In this document: piece by piece, positions 36,551 through 48,864 of the stretch
How the letters are laid out: every line of letters begins with the position of its first letter
How positions within the stretch are numbered: position 1 is the stretch's first letter
NCBI GenBank assembly: GCA_003833135.1
Contig: QZLH01000056.1
Location: forward strand, 145,415-209,414
Reading direction: 5' to 3'
DNA length: 64,000 nucleotides
Source: Oehlia diaphana
Taxonomy: Eukaryota > Glomeromycota > Glomeromycetes > Glomerales > Glomeraceae
Program-made: the position numbers and the translations under genes
The notes under the pieces: model-generated
Database searches by the model: none
Told to the model about the DNA's origin: nothing
Seen by the model: only the letters and a program-made list of their open reading frames with translations

Positions 36551-38940
36551 TTAAATATCTGACCTTTTAGGATATCTTATAAAAAGTGTGATTATTTTTA
36601 GATTTTATATAAAATAAAGTAATTGGATTAAAAAAATAATAATTTATTTTATATTAAAATTGGATCAATTTCTACTTCTTAGCAACAAAACGATACTATA
36701 TTATATAGAATAGAGACAGATATTCGTTATTATTTAAATTTTCTTATTAAATTTTTATTAAAGTAAAAATTATGCAGAAAAAAAAAAAAAAAAAAAAATC
36801 TTTTCTTTCTATAAATTTATACTGTTAAAGTCTTATATTTATCTATAAAGCTAACTAACTTTCGTGTTGAAGAATAAAATAATTAATCTATGAAATTCAA
36901 ATGAAATACAATTTAAAATCAATTATGGTTACAAATGTTACAAGTACTTCAAACCGCGCAGTACGCAGTATTTTTAAACACAGAACGAGAAGTTTGTTGT
37001 CAAAAGTTTTAAACATTACATTTCCAAAAAAAAAAAAAAAATTAATTAAACAAATTAACAATAAATAAATTTATTTTCATTGAAGATATTTTTTTTTTGA
37101 ATTATCTAAATTTTCGGGACTAATAAAGTATTTGGCCCAATTTTCTCTATATAGCCGTTAATTAATTTTTTTATAATGATCTGCTGCATTGTAATTATAA
37201 ACCTTACGACTTACACCGTTCAAGTAAAATTCCTAAAGTAAAGCTTCGATAATAATTTTATTTACCATGATTTTCTATTATAAAATATTATGTATTTTTT
37301 TTCAAATTTAAACATGATTTTTATTTCCAATTTTATATTCGCTTTATAATGAAAATTAAATTAGAAAATTATGTGGTGATACGACAAAATTGGCAACTTT
37401 ATTCAGTTGATAGCTGTAGTTCATTTAGCAAATATTCGTTCGTTGATCAGTTTGTCATAATACCATATTTAATTTTTAAACGAAGCTTAAACACATCTCA
37501 GTCAGTTATTCTTATCTAATTAGATGGGAATGTCCGTATGCAACACTGCGCAACAGCAATAGAAGGTAAAGGCAACATGTAATATAGTAATATCACCTGA
37601 AAAATCGAGAAATCTCTGTGTTTATGGAATCTTAGTCGATGTAATGTCAATTGTAAATGATATCCATCAGAAAATTATTTTCATTGTTAAAAAAATTCAA
37701 AAAAATTTATACGTGATTACAAAGATTATTATATTTACTTGAGGCGGAAATTGAAATGTGGCTACTATGCCCCGCGATATAGTCGCGATACGATAGTTAG
37801 CGCGCAGCGCAGATCTAACAAAAATTACTTCTCTGAAACAACTATGACAAAATTATAAGTCATTCATGCAAATTGTAATTTTTTAATTATATTGATTAAT
37901 GATTAATTGAAAATTTTATTGTCAGACAGAAATTTTTGAGAGTTATTTATAGTTAAAAAATTCCTTTATAAAAATCCTTTATTTTAATTGCTGGATTAGT
38001 TGGCTGAGACAGGAAAGTTAATGAATTGATTAAACCATACAATCATTAATTATCCCTTATACTATCAACATTCTAGTATTATTTTAGTACTTTTAACTCC
38101 TTTATTGGGAATGAATTATTTTCAAAAATATCTTATTATCTATTTTAAACAGTTATGGTCTGGTTTTTGTAAATGAGCTGGGATTCAGGTAAATAATCAA
38201 TGACTGTATCATTAAACATTTCGTTACTTAGATCGCCATTATAAACTAACTCCATATTGTCTTATTTTTTGCTAATCTTTTTTAGTCCCTATTTTTCCTT
38301 CTTTCTAAGGTATTGTACCATCTGACCACGTGATTATCCAGTTTCCTATACAGTACGCGTGAAAGGCACATAATTTATGCATTTTTTTCTTTTTTTGATT
38401 TTTTTAAAAAAAGAAATTTTTAAATTAAGTTTAGGATATTGTTAGAGATTAGATTAGAAAAGCTGGTTAAAAATTTTCTTTCCTCTTTTGTGAGGTTTAT
38501 TTCAGTTCTTACCGTTTGATAATTCTAATTCTTTTCATGTGGCATATTTTCTTTCTCTATACTCGTATTCTTTTTATAAAGTATTTGAAGAACGTTAACG
38601 TTAAAAGGAAAACTCATATTTTTTAATGAAGATTGTATTTACAAATTATTTAAAGGAGAGAGTTTATATGTATTATATGAAGAAGGAGGGTAAGAAGAGT
38701 GTGTAAGAGGATGTGTAGAAGGATGTGCACAGTATTTTGCAAAGAAGAAATGAATCATTTAAAGAAGTATTTGTATATGTAAGAAGGTGAATTATATAGG
38801 GAATTTGTGTAAGAATTATATAAGGAAGAGTGAAAATTTGGATAGAAATAATCATAGAAGTAGTAAATTGAAAAGTATTTGAAGAAGTAAGGAAAATGAT
38901 TAGTATGAGAAATATTTGAAACAATATTGAATCAAAAAAA
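36551..38940. other. Intergenic, no supported gene
   Basis: AT-rich DNA with homopolymer runs (for example A-rich at 36779-36798). A G+C-rich motif, CGCGCAGCGCAGATCT, at 37801-37816 recurs at 49826. The 99-codon minus frame at 38673-38972 is low-complexity (Ile/Phe/Ser/Thr) and is not called. Confidence 0.4.
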
Positions 38941-38944
38941 AAAA

Positions 38945-39195
38945 AAGATTCAAGAAAATTAATAGTATACATTTATACAACAACGTTTGGCTTTACGAAT
39001 TTGATTAGTTTTTCCTTTTTGAATAGATGGTGTAACTTTTCTTAAGAATTTTTCTAGGTTTCGTTGGTGCCCCTGTTAAGGGTTTTATGTCTTTTTGATT
39101 CAATTTTAGCGAGGAAAAGGAACAGCTTGAACTTACATTCTTGATCGAATGTATTAAAAATATGGAGCTTTTAATAACGAAAGAATATTAATGTT
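38945..39195 (-). pseudogene. Coding remnant with an intron-like break, unknown family
   Basis: On the minus strand a basic C-terminal-like exon (about 39073 down to about 38960) contains NLEKFLRKVTPSIQKGKT and RKAKRCCIN. It follows an acceptor-like TTAACAG, and a GTAAGT donor-like site lies about 75 bp upstream at about 39138. Overlapping frames are also open through the putative intron, so the splice model is uncertain and the piece may be non-functional. No family is recognised. Confidence 0.3.
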
Positions 39196-39384
39196 TTATA
39201 ATATATCATTAAAACATAAAAAGAACATTATATTATATTCACCTTTTCATTATATTATTTAACTATTTTCTCGTCATTATGAATGGAACAAGATACTGTT
39301 TAGGTCATCATATATGGAATAAAGATATGTTCTCAAACGAATAAGTATTACTATACGAAAAGAAACGTGTTAAAAATAAATATA

Positions 39385-39787
39385 CAGTCGCCACTGGATA
39401 TAACGAACCCTCCGTTTTGGTTCAATATATAATATACAGACCTTAGTTTTTCAGTTTGGTAATTCGGGCCAAATATGTAATGCCGGCCAGAATTATGATT
39501 TCATGTGATAAAACGGATCAGAATTTTTCATAAAGTTACACTATTAATTCCGGCCAGCACTATAAATCTGGCCGAATTGCTATTTAGTCACGGGACTGTT
39601 CGTCATAGAATATATATGATTAAGATATCTGAGCGTGGGTTCGGCATACAGTATATCTGATATAGCATTTTATTATAAAAATTCGTTATAACCAGTGTAA
39701 TTAATTATAAAAAAATTGGTTCCAGAAAATCTTGGTTTAGTAACAAGTTTTCGGTATATACAAGTTCGGTATAACCAGTGGTGACTG
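39385..39787. mobile_element. 403-bp mariner/pogo-like MITE, itself carrying a nested insertion
   Basis: Terminal inverted repeats begin CAGTCGCCACTGG on the left and CAGTCACCACTGG on the right strand and continue into TTATA(A/C)CGAAC-like sequence. TA (within TATA) borders both ends. Inside lies a second inverted-repeat unit (39461-39578). No coding capacity. Confidence 0.75.
39461..39578. mobile_element. About 118-bp GGCCAGAATTAT inverted-repeat element nested in the MITE
   Basis: AATTCGGGCCAAAT and TGCCGGCCAGAATTAT on the left arm are matched in reverse complement by AATTCGGCCAGATTTATA and TGGCCGGAATTAAT from the right arm. The CCGGCCAGAATTAT core reappears in diverged form at about 27965, 28537 and 51760, so this is a recurrent repeat of the genome. 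The target duplication is not resolved. Confidence 0.6.
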
Positions 39788-40329
39788 TATATTGTCTGTA
39801 TTAGAATGTGTAAATTATATTAATTAATTCATTATCTTCATAATATCTGCATTTCCAAACTTAATTCGAAATTCATTTTTCTTCGTACAACTCAGAACAT
39901 GTAGGAGTTAGGCTAGAGTTATTAAATATGTAGACAACTCCGAGCCTTGAGTTAGAATCTCGTATGTTTTGTTTTGTCTTTAGATTGTACCACATAAAAT
40001 TTTTTTTTTACTTTGCACAGATCCGAGTTAGTAAAGAAAAACAACCACCCGAACTTTTTTAATTTAATTTGATAAAAAAAAACTGAAAAAAGATTGAATT
40101 TTACCTTCTGCCCGTCTATCATATAATACTAAGCATAAACGTAACTTTTATATGAATGTATTTCAATTTAGTTTATATCACATTGGTTGTCTCAATCACA
40201 TGCATCATTGAATCTGATTACGAAAAAAAAAATTTGCAAGAAATTATCATGTAAGTAAAAAATATATTTATATTTATTAAAAATATTTGGTAGAAATCCA
40301 TATAAAATTTATCAAAACTACGGTATAAA

Positions 40330-43300
40330 TTATAAATCAGTGGGAGTGGAATCACGTGATAATAAATTATTTGTCACCCCTGCACTATTAAGAATTTTTA
40401 ACACTTCCTGTAAAGTAGCGTCGATTTTATCAATCTTCTCAACATTATCTGGAATATCAAGTTTTTTAAATAAATCTTTCCTCATTTCTGGAAACGAATC
40501 TGTCCATTCACCATTTTTAATCAATCTTTTAATTTCTTCACGAGCCTTATCGACATTAGCATAATAATATCTTAATAAAACAAATTATTTGGAGTATTAG
40601 CATTAGAAAAAAGGTTTTTTTTTATATATATAAGAAAAATGTACACACATTACTTCGGGAAACCATGAAACGTCTCTGATTTGGCAATAAGTAAAATAAC
40701 TCAATTTCTACTAAAATCTATAAGGAAAAGAGAAATTTAAAATATTTTTACAAAAAAATGAAATGATAGTTATATTAGATTAATAAATACCTCAGCCTTC
40801 TGCTTTAAATATGAGACCCTATCATTATCTTTATTAATTGCCATATTGAGTAATCCAATAAATAAATTCATAAGATATACAACGACCAAGAGTGAAAACA
40901 AGACAATCAATATTACAAGTGATTGATTATTTAAAAATGGCCAATTGGATAATGCACTTGAATCTCCTAATATATTTGATTAAAAAAAAAGTTAACTAAA
41001 TGTATTGAAAATTCAAATACAGTATTTATTCTTAACTTACCTGTTAGGAATTTATACATTGCTAAAAGTGAAGTTCTAAAATCTATAAACATATTCGTAT
41101 TTTCATCTGGTTTTTGAATAAAAAATGAATCCATAGCCCCATTATTATTAATAAAAGTAAGAGCCATATTCCAAGGATTATTAGGATCATTATTACTTGT
41201 ATATTGATCAAATGAATAATCAGATCTTGGTAATAATAAAATATAAAATGCGTGTGCAAAACTTATTATAATAATAAATAAGAGTACTAAAAAGTAAATG
41301 ATCTGTTTTGCAACATTAATAATTATTTCAAAATATATACCAAAAGATTCAAATGCTCTAAAAAATAACAAAAATTTTATATCTAAAAATAGACATGAAA
41401 AAGAAAGTAATTGAATTATATGATGATCGTTCATATCATTTGTTTGAAGCCATTTAAAAGAAGTGATTATTGGAAGTAAATATGCAATCATATCTATATT
41501 AGATAATATGATAAATAATATATAATATTTAGTAATTTATTTATTTAAACAAAAAATAGTTTAAAAATTTTACATACGAAACATACCAAATATATTCCAA
41601 AAATCACGAATCCATTTTTTAGGTGAATAAATAAATTGACGAATTTCAAAACTCAAATGAATAAATCCAAATATTATTGAAACAATAAAAAGTTGATTTC
41701 GAATATTTTTGTCAATATATTGTTGAGGAACTGTTGCCGCAATAGTAAAACAACTAAGTAAAACCATAAATGAAATCCAAATTACTGCGTAGTAATATTT
41801 TCCATAGGTATTCCATTTAAAATTAATTAATGCCTCACCATTCCATGTTTTATAAATATTTTCATTTACTGTTTTAACAAAAGGACTTGGTTGAGGTATA
41901 ATTAATTCCCACCAATTATAATCTTTTGGATAATTAACAAATTTAATGTAAGGAATCATAAAATTAATTGTTGGTGTAATTGTTGATGTAGGTATAAAAT
42001 TTGAAACCCATTTAGTAACATGAAAATAAAATCGAAAAAATGCGCCACCTCGGTTAATATCATTAATAAAATGATACCTTAACAATAAATAAATTATAAA
42101 AAACAAAATTGGTAAAATAGGAAAAGTTAAAACAAGAAAAAGAATTTGACAAACATCATTTATTAAATTGTATTTTAACCATAAAATAGATCGAGTTAAA
42201 TCAATTAATTGAAGATTTTTTGAATAAAGATGTAATTTTTTCTTTTCATCTTCTATATTATAAAACTGAGAATCTGTAATCATATTTGTATCTAATGAAT
42301 ATTTTAAAATAAACTCCGGATAATACTCATTCAATAATGGCATTGTAATACTAATAATACCTAAAAAATTCTTATTATTTTGTAAATCTTCATTAAAATA
42401 ATGTATACATTTCTTATAAATTTCATCTATTAATTTGAAATTACAGTACGTTCTCTGATTGCAAATGAGAATAATTCAACTCCATATTTCAAAAGACTTT
42501 CCTTATTATTTAAAATCCATTCATTGCACTGTTTAAAACTTTTATCATATTGTAAAAGTAAAGGAGGTATTGAAAATTCATAATCTTTAGGACAGTAAAA
42601 ATAGTTTAAATAGTTTAAAGAAATTCTATTATTGTTTTCATTAAAATTATAAATGAAAACAAATACTTCTTTTTGTTTGTAATGAATATTTACATCCAAT
42701 ACAAGTAAAATATCTTTGTTCTTCAATAACTTACATCCCTTTACTATAAAATTACGTCTAACTTTTCTCGATTCATTATTTTTTAAAAACTTAATCTCAA
42801 TTTCTTCCATCGAATAATTTATTTCCCATTTGTCATTATTAAAAGAAGACGTCTCTTGAAGATTTTTAGCATTTATATCATCAGCATATAGACTAAATGA
42901 ATGAACATTTAAGCGTTCAAGCTTATCATTAAGAACTTTAAATTTAATATTCAGTATATCCCCATCTAGAATAAAACCATTTAGAGTCCCAATTATGTAT
43001 TCGATTGATTTGGTATTTTGAACTATTTTTGATAAACTTACAATTTTACAGTCTTCCTGATAATATGGCATAATTAAATCATAGATTCTATTATTTAATA
43101 AATGACGCAAAATATCCGATAAACTAATAAAACCAGAGGTCTCATGAGTTTCAACTTTAGTAATTTCAGACTGTTCTTCTAAATTTATTTCAGTAGGTGT
43201 CGGAATTTTAATTTCCTTAACTTCTTGTAAAGTAATAATAGGAATTTCTAATTCAATCGAATAAATAATAATTTTATCCTTGATTTCTAGACAAACAAAC

Positions 43301-44220
43301 TTTTCATTGCTAGAAATTCTGATTAATCCTGACTTTAAGTACTTTCGATTGTTATAAATTGAAATTCCGATTAATCCTGGCTTTAAGTGCAAAATGAATA
43401 AATTGTTAATTATAATGAATAATACAGTATATTCAAATAATTTTAAACAAATAATTTACCTCATCGCAACTAAACATTCTTGTACTTTTTTCAGTAAGAA
43501 GATTCCATTCATAAATACAATTATTTGAAGTTAATAAATAAAGTTTACTATATTTAGATAAACTAATAAGTATAAAATCTTCGGGTATCTCGTACATTCT
43601 TTTACATGTCCATTTGTTATTTTTTGTTTGTGTGGAGTAAATAAAAATAATATGATTATAATTAATAACTTCACCATGCAAAATCAATTCCCTTTTTAAA
43701 TTAAAGGTGCAATACACATTAGATGTTGGTATAAACATATCGATATCTAGTTTAATTTTTTCGTTATTATTGTTCATATCGATTATTTCTATTAAAATGT
43801 ACAAAACATTAGTACTATGATAAATAAATAATTTAATAATTGTCATTTACCTAAATTATAGCCACTTATTATACAAGTATATGCAAGTTTCTTATCATCG
43901 GAAACACATATTTTTTTTATTTTGCGGTAACCAATTTCTTCATTAATAATAGGAACGTCATAACGGCAGTTGTCTGGATTAAGTTCGCCTTTATCGATAC
44001 TCCAACCGAAAATCGAATTATCGTCTGGACTATAGGTAACAAGGTACTTTTCTTCTGGTGATATTCCTATCTTAGTAATAGGTTTACCGTTATGTGGTGG
44101 CTTATAATTGATATCATCTTTTTTGCTATCTGCACCACCGACTTTTACCGGTACGTCTTCAGTTGTAATATAAATGATATCATCTTTTTCTTCATTCTCT
44201 TCATTCATTTCTGTTGACAA
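40330..44220 (-). CDS. Ion-transport-domain channel with N-terminal WD40-like region; frame probably damaged
   Basis: Exons, reading leftwards: 44220-43851, 43788-43460, 43380-41587, 41493-41041, 40966-40791, 40707 (or 40717)-40649 and 40570-40330. All use GT-AG; the last donor is GTGTGT. The first about 430 residues have WD40/beta-propeller-like strands (KIGISPEEKYLVTYSPDDN). Then come a hydrophobic pair (LFLVLTFPILPILFFIIYLL), segments S1 (AVIWISFMVLLSCF), S2 (LFIVSIIFGFIHLSF), S3 (DMIAYLLPIITS), an S4-S5 region with FFRAFESFGIYFEII, a pore loop ending in KFLTGD and S6 (ILIVLFSLLVVVYLMNLFIGLLN). Order and spacing are those of a six-helix TRP-type cation channel, presumably in a membrane with both tails cytosolic. 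In exon 3 the frame ends at TAA near 42438, and the next frame starts at about 42447 with NFKLIDEIYKKC, so a frameshift is inferred. The exon-6 acceptor is also ambiguous. The gene may be a recent pseudogene. Confidence 0.75.
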
Positions 44221-44854
44221 TCAAAATATTAAGGATAGTTTTTTTTAAGTTGAAATATCCTGCTGTTCGTTAACGTTTATATAAAAAAAAATACGTACAT
44301 TGCATTGTTTATGATCGAGAAACGATTATCGTCAATAAGTTAACATCATGCTGCAAGATTTTAAATATGGTAATTTACAATAGTCATCTAAATTTGAACA
44401 ATGGTTTCTATAATGTACGCCATTTTCATTGTATTATCTATATTTGAAAAAAAATTAAATCATATTGAAATAGCAACTGGTCTGAATATTTAATTGTGAA
44501 CGAATTTTGATTAACAACATTTTACTGAAAATCCCAAATCTCTAATTTGCAGTAACAGATTTGTATTTTTTTTTTAATATCATCTAAAGAGTAAGTTAAG
44601 ATAACTAGCATATAGAGTTTGAAATGAGAATATATATCTTAAATGATGTGTATTTGAAATTTTTAGTAAAACTTAATGGAATTGGAAATTCCATTAAAAA
44701 AGAATTGGATTTGAAACTAGACAAAATTTTATTGGATATTAAAACATAATCATTGAAAACTTCCAATAAAAGTTCCAATACTTACGAGAATGTCAATCAA
44801 TATCTTTTATACTATGATATCATAATACATATTTTTGATATCATACGAGTTTTC
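44221..44854. other. Upstream region of the channel gene
   Basis: AT-rich DNA that should contain the promoter of the minus-strand channel gene. No specific element is recognisable. Confidence 0.4.
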
Positions 44855-44983
44855 ACGGTCTCCATTTACCTGCACCCTCGTCTCTGAAGTGTATAGCAGT
44901 TGGATCAAATTGCATATGCTAATATGCCATGCATAGTCGGGATCCTCTGAGGTTACCACACCAAATTTTTTTTTTTTTTTTTG
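44855..44983 (+). mobile_element. tRNA-derived SINE-like sequence with T tail
   Basis: GTATAGCAGTTGGATCAAAT resembles the A-box/D-arm of a tRNA, TGCTAATATGCCATGC the anticodon arm (Ile-like GCTAATA), and AGTCGGGATCCTCTGA a B box/T arm. A conspicuously G+C-richer block (44855-44965) then ends in a run of about 19 T at 44966-44984. A tRNA-like head plus a homopolymer tail in otherwise AT-rich DNA is the signature of a retroposed SINE or processed tRNA pseudogene. Acceptor stems do not pair, so it is not a functional tRNA. Confidence 0.45.
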
Positions 44984-45479
44984 ATATTAATACTTATTGT
45001 TGGTACTCGTTCTTTTTTCTACATATTAGTTTTAAGAATTCAATAAAATCGAACTCTATTTAATATTGATCAAATACTAAATAAAGTATTATTCAGTGCC
45101 TAAATTTGACTAAAATTAAAATTTTTAAGTTATAGGTATCGCATTTGTACAATGTAACATTTTTTTTTCACGTTCCCTAAAATTTTTTTATGAAAATTAA
45201 AATCTCAACTTTTGTTATTTATAAATAAAAGTTTTTATGAAATTTTTTTTTTTTGACTTTTACTTTTTGTTATTATATATTTATCGTACTTAGTAAAGTA
45301 TTATTAACAATGTTAAACCTCTGAAATTGACAATATTTCCATATTACTATAAGAATCTAAACTCAAAAAACCCTAAAACAGGATGGTCCGTATCCTGAAG
45401 AAGAACTGAAGAACTGGGATAATAATTTTTGACCAGTTTACTTTTCGGTTTAATAATGTATTAAACGAAATACTAGCCC

Positions 45480-47795
45480 ACGAAAATGGAAGATAGTGAA
45501 GTAGAATCATATGGAGGTAAATATGATAGCAGATAGTGATATTGAAATTATACAAAATGATAAGGAAGTTGACAAGGATATAACACCTATTTGTCAATTA
45601 TTAATATCTTGTGTAATTATTGTTAATATTTAAGGTACAATTAAACGATACGAAATTTATATGGAACATGGAAAATAGACCAAGATGCAGTTCAACGAGT
45701 CAATAATGATTATTTAAGAGTTTGTGATTCACGTTTTTCATTTGATCAATATCAACAAAGACAAAAAAAATGTAACAAAAACGGTTATGGATGCAATAGC
45801 TCAACATCGAAGATGTATAGGATGCAAAAAATATATAACTTTCTTTAGCCGAGGAGAAGGATGCAGTAACTATTCCTGGTTGATTAATAGATGATTTTCA
45901 ATGGGTTGGTGTATTTTAATGCATTGAGAGAATCTGTTACAGTATATCAGAACGATCATCGACAATAAAAAACCAAGATGCATTTGTTATACAGTACTGT
46001 TATGAACGATCAGGCGGACATATATTCTCCACGAACGTATAAGCTGAGGTAAAAAATCAAATTGCATTTAAGACAAATTACACGAGCAATATTTCACAAA
46101 AGGAATCAAATTTATTGCTAATTTGACTTATTCGGATATCTCATACAAACAAATATTCAAAAAAAAGGAAATTTTTGAATTTATTGTTGAAGCTGTTCTC
46201 CCTTTCTTCCCACATCAACTAATTCACAAACTAACAAACTAAAAAACCTTCCAACTAAAATTACACCATCTACTGTGAATAATACAGAATCAGATGAAAC
46301 CCTTAGTTTTTTCATAATACAAACTCTTTTCCTTGATATATTCCTCAAAAATAATATTCAAATTGACGATACAGAGCAATCGACTGTGAAAGTTTGGGTC
46401 AAAAATTAGAAATTAAACTCTGGAAATCACGCGAGGCAATAAATGAGAAAAAAGATTTATAAAGCTCACCAGGATCACTTTACGAATATTACCACATTTC
46501 CAGATTTCATTACAAAGTTTTTTCGTGGAATGTAGTCAGAAATCTTTAAAACGAAAACTTGCTGTTATAAAGCATCAGGGACAGAATATGAAAAACTTTG
46601 TCTGAAAATACAATCACGAAAATAGTTATCTTTTTTGTTTCCATTCTTACCGTTATAACCTTTTCTTCATGTGACATTTGGTTGACTAATGTGCGGCACG
46701 TAACCAAAAATTATTATCATCAATTCATCGTCTTACTTTATGGAATGTAATTGAGCACAGCGAACGTCGTGAACGAAATCAAGAAAGAGAACAAATTAAT
46801 AATGCTGTTCCTATGCAATGGTTATACAAATACTGTATATGAAATCTCGCAATCATAGATAATATTGAATTTAAGCGAAAGATTTTTTCTTTTGGAAATA
46901 TATATGATACCACTAGGAACAGTTCACATGTAAGCTTAAGAATGCCGTTTCAGTCAGAAATTCCCAATTATTTGGCAACATCAGGAAGAAGTAACTGCCT
47001 TGGAAGAAGACATTCATATATTTGGTATGAACTTTACTATGCTAGGAGCATTGAATAGGTTTCAAAATATACTGGAGAGGTTGCTAAATTTCCGAATAAC
47101 ATTTTGCCAAAATTTTGGTATCTTTCTTATCAATGGACTATGGGAGGCATATCGAATAGAAATGAGAATTGAATATCATGATTTGCAACAAGATGCCTTT
47201 GCTGCAGCTTCTCCTCTTTTTCCAAGTGCAGACAAATCAAATTATGCAGTATCCAAAATTTAACGAATTCTTCAATAGTTGGGCCCAATGACAAAAATAA
47301 AAATAAAAAATCTGTTTAGATGAAGCTCTCGAAACTTTTGAGGTTTACTCTATTAAATAGGATATTTCTGGAAATAATATTGATGAAGCAAAATTAAAGC
47401 AAATATTAAAGTGGCACAATTTGAAAGAGAGAATTGATCTTCTACTTAGAAATATCTTGAAGATTCTTCAATTTCCCAAAGTAAACGTGCAATCGATTAT
47501 AGAAGAAAGGTGATATGGGAGCTTATGATTTTGACATGATGGATCCATTATCACATTCAATTTTCAAAAATCTTGAACCACCTGAAATACATCAAGAAGG
47601 ATATAAAAAATTAATTGCGTGTTGCGAAAATAGCTTGGAACGAATGCGGATTATTTATAAACAAGACGTGATAAAAAGTGAACCTCGAAATGCACAAGGA
47701 AGACGCGCTTTGGAAGTCCGTCGGACAAAGCACAAAGACTACACTGATAAAAAAAGAACCGAAACGGGCAAGGAGAAAACAAAAGAAAGGTGAAA
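45480..47795 (+). pseudogene. Decayed copy of a large gene of unknown family
   Basis: Coding-like sequence continues for about 2.3 kb on the plus strand but hops between frames. Recognisable pieces are VNNDYLRVCDSRFSFDQYQQ (about 45690), a Cys-rich RRCIGCKKYITFFSRGEGCS (about 45810-45870), DAFAAASPLFPSADKSNYA (47190-47250) and a long open tail (47515-47793) reading DPLSHSIFKNLEPPEIHQEG and ending very basic. At least five frameshifts and many stops separate them. The order of pieces looks like a single ancestral protein of more than 600 residues. It resembles high-copy, probably element-borne genes of glomeromycotan fungi, but I cannot name the family. Confidence 0.5.
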
Positions 47796-48864
47796 TATCA
47801 TCGGATAATAATCAACTGGAGATATGCATTATATGCGCAGTATTTTAATTTTCCTACTCCACTTTAGCTACAAGTTGATAAATAGGCGTTCAAACATGTA
47901 GAAAGGTACTTTCGCATGAGGAGAAATACTGGAACATTTGTTATCCTATGAAAAGATTCCAGGCCATATGTATGACAAAACTCTTTAATTACTTGGATTT
48001 GAATGGGATAGGAGAAGGTTTTGTAGTTGGTGAAACTATCATGTTAATGAAGAAATATGTTAATTTATAGGATTTATAATCAATATTTTGCGGTATATAA
48101 TTTATTAATGATCGTCAAATCATGTGACATTTCCGCTGCGCTAAAAAGATGTTTTTACGCCAATTATGGTTTCAACTTTTCAACATATCTGATATCTAAT
48201 TCTCTTTATTATTTCTTTATTAAAAATTATATAGAATTTGGTTTTAGTTTTTAGTTATAGTTTTTCAATGGGAATACTACACGTGCCGCGTAGGACTTAA
48301 TAATGGCTAAATTTATTTTACTTACCATGTAATAGATACACAGTGTCTAATATATTTCGATGATTTTATGATTTTAGTAATATTTGTACGATACTGCAAA
48401 TTTAAAATTAAATTTGGATTTTTGGCATATGTAAAAATGTTACGTAATCATCTTATATCAAAATAAAATTTTGATGTATTTATGAAATTGAAGGATTTTT
48501 TTTTAAAATTATGTGTTCATAAAAGATCACGTGCCTATAAAGCAGTTATAATTTATAAAGCTTTTTTATATGAATTTTTTCATGATATACTTCACGTGAC
48601 TAACTAATCCCATCAAAAATTATCAAAATTTTAATTATCGGAAATTTGGGACAATGTAAAGCAATTCACAAACAAAAGTAATACTTTATTAGTAATAATT
48701 GATATATAACTACATATATATATAATTGTACATAGGAAAAATACCAATAGGCGTTTAATATCCCACGTATTTGTTGACTAAAGAGAAAATATGTTGTCTA
48801 ATAATCTTAAGAAATTAGTAATTCAGTTCATAAATTTTATAATAAAAAATACATACACTAGTAT
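47796..48864. other. Intergenic, no supported gene
   Basis: AT-rich. The 65-codon plus frame at 48057-48254 has no recognisable feature. CACGTG sites lie at 48280, 48528 and 48593. Confidence 0.4.

Noticed and set aside
38673..38972. 99-codon minus-strand frame
   Set aside because: Ile/Phe/Ser/Thr-rich low-complexity translation of a purine-rich tract (GAAGAAGG-type repeats on the plus strand).
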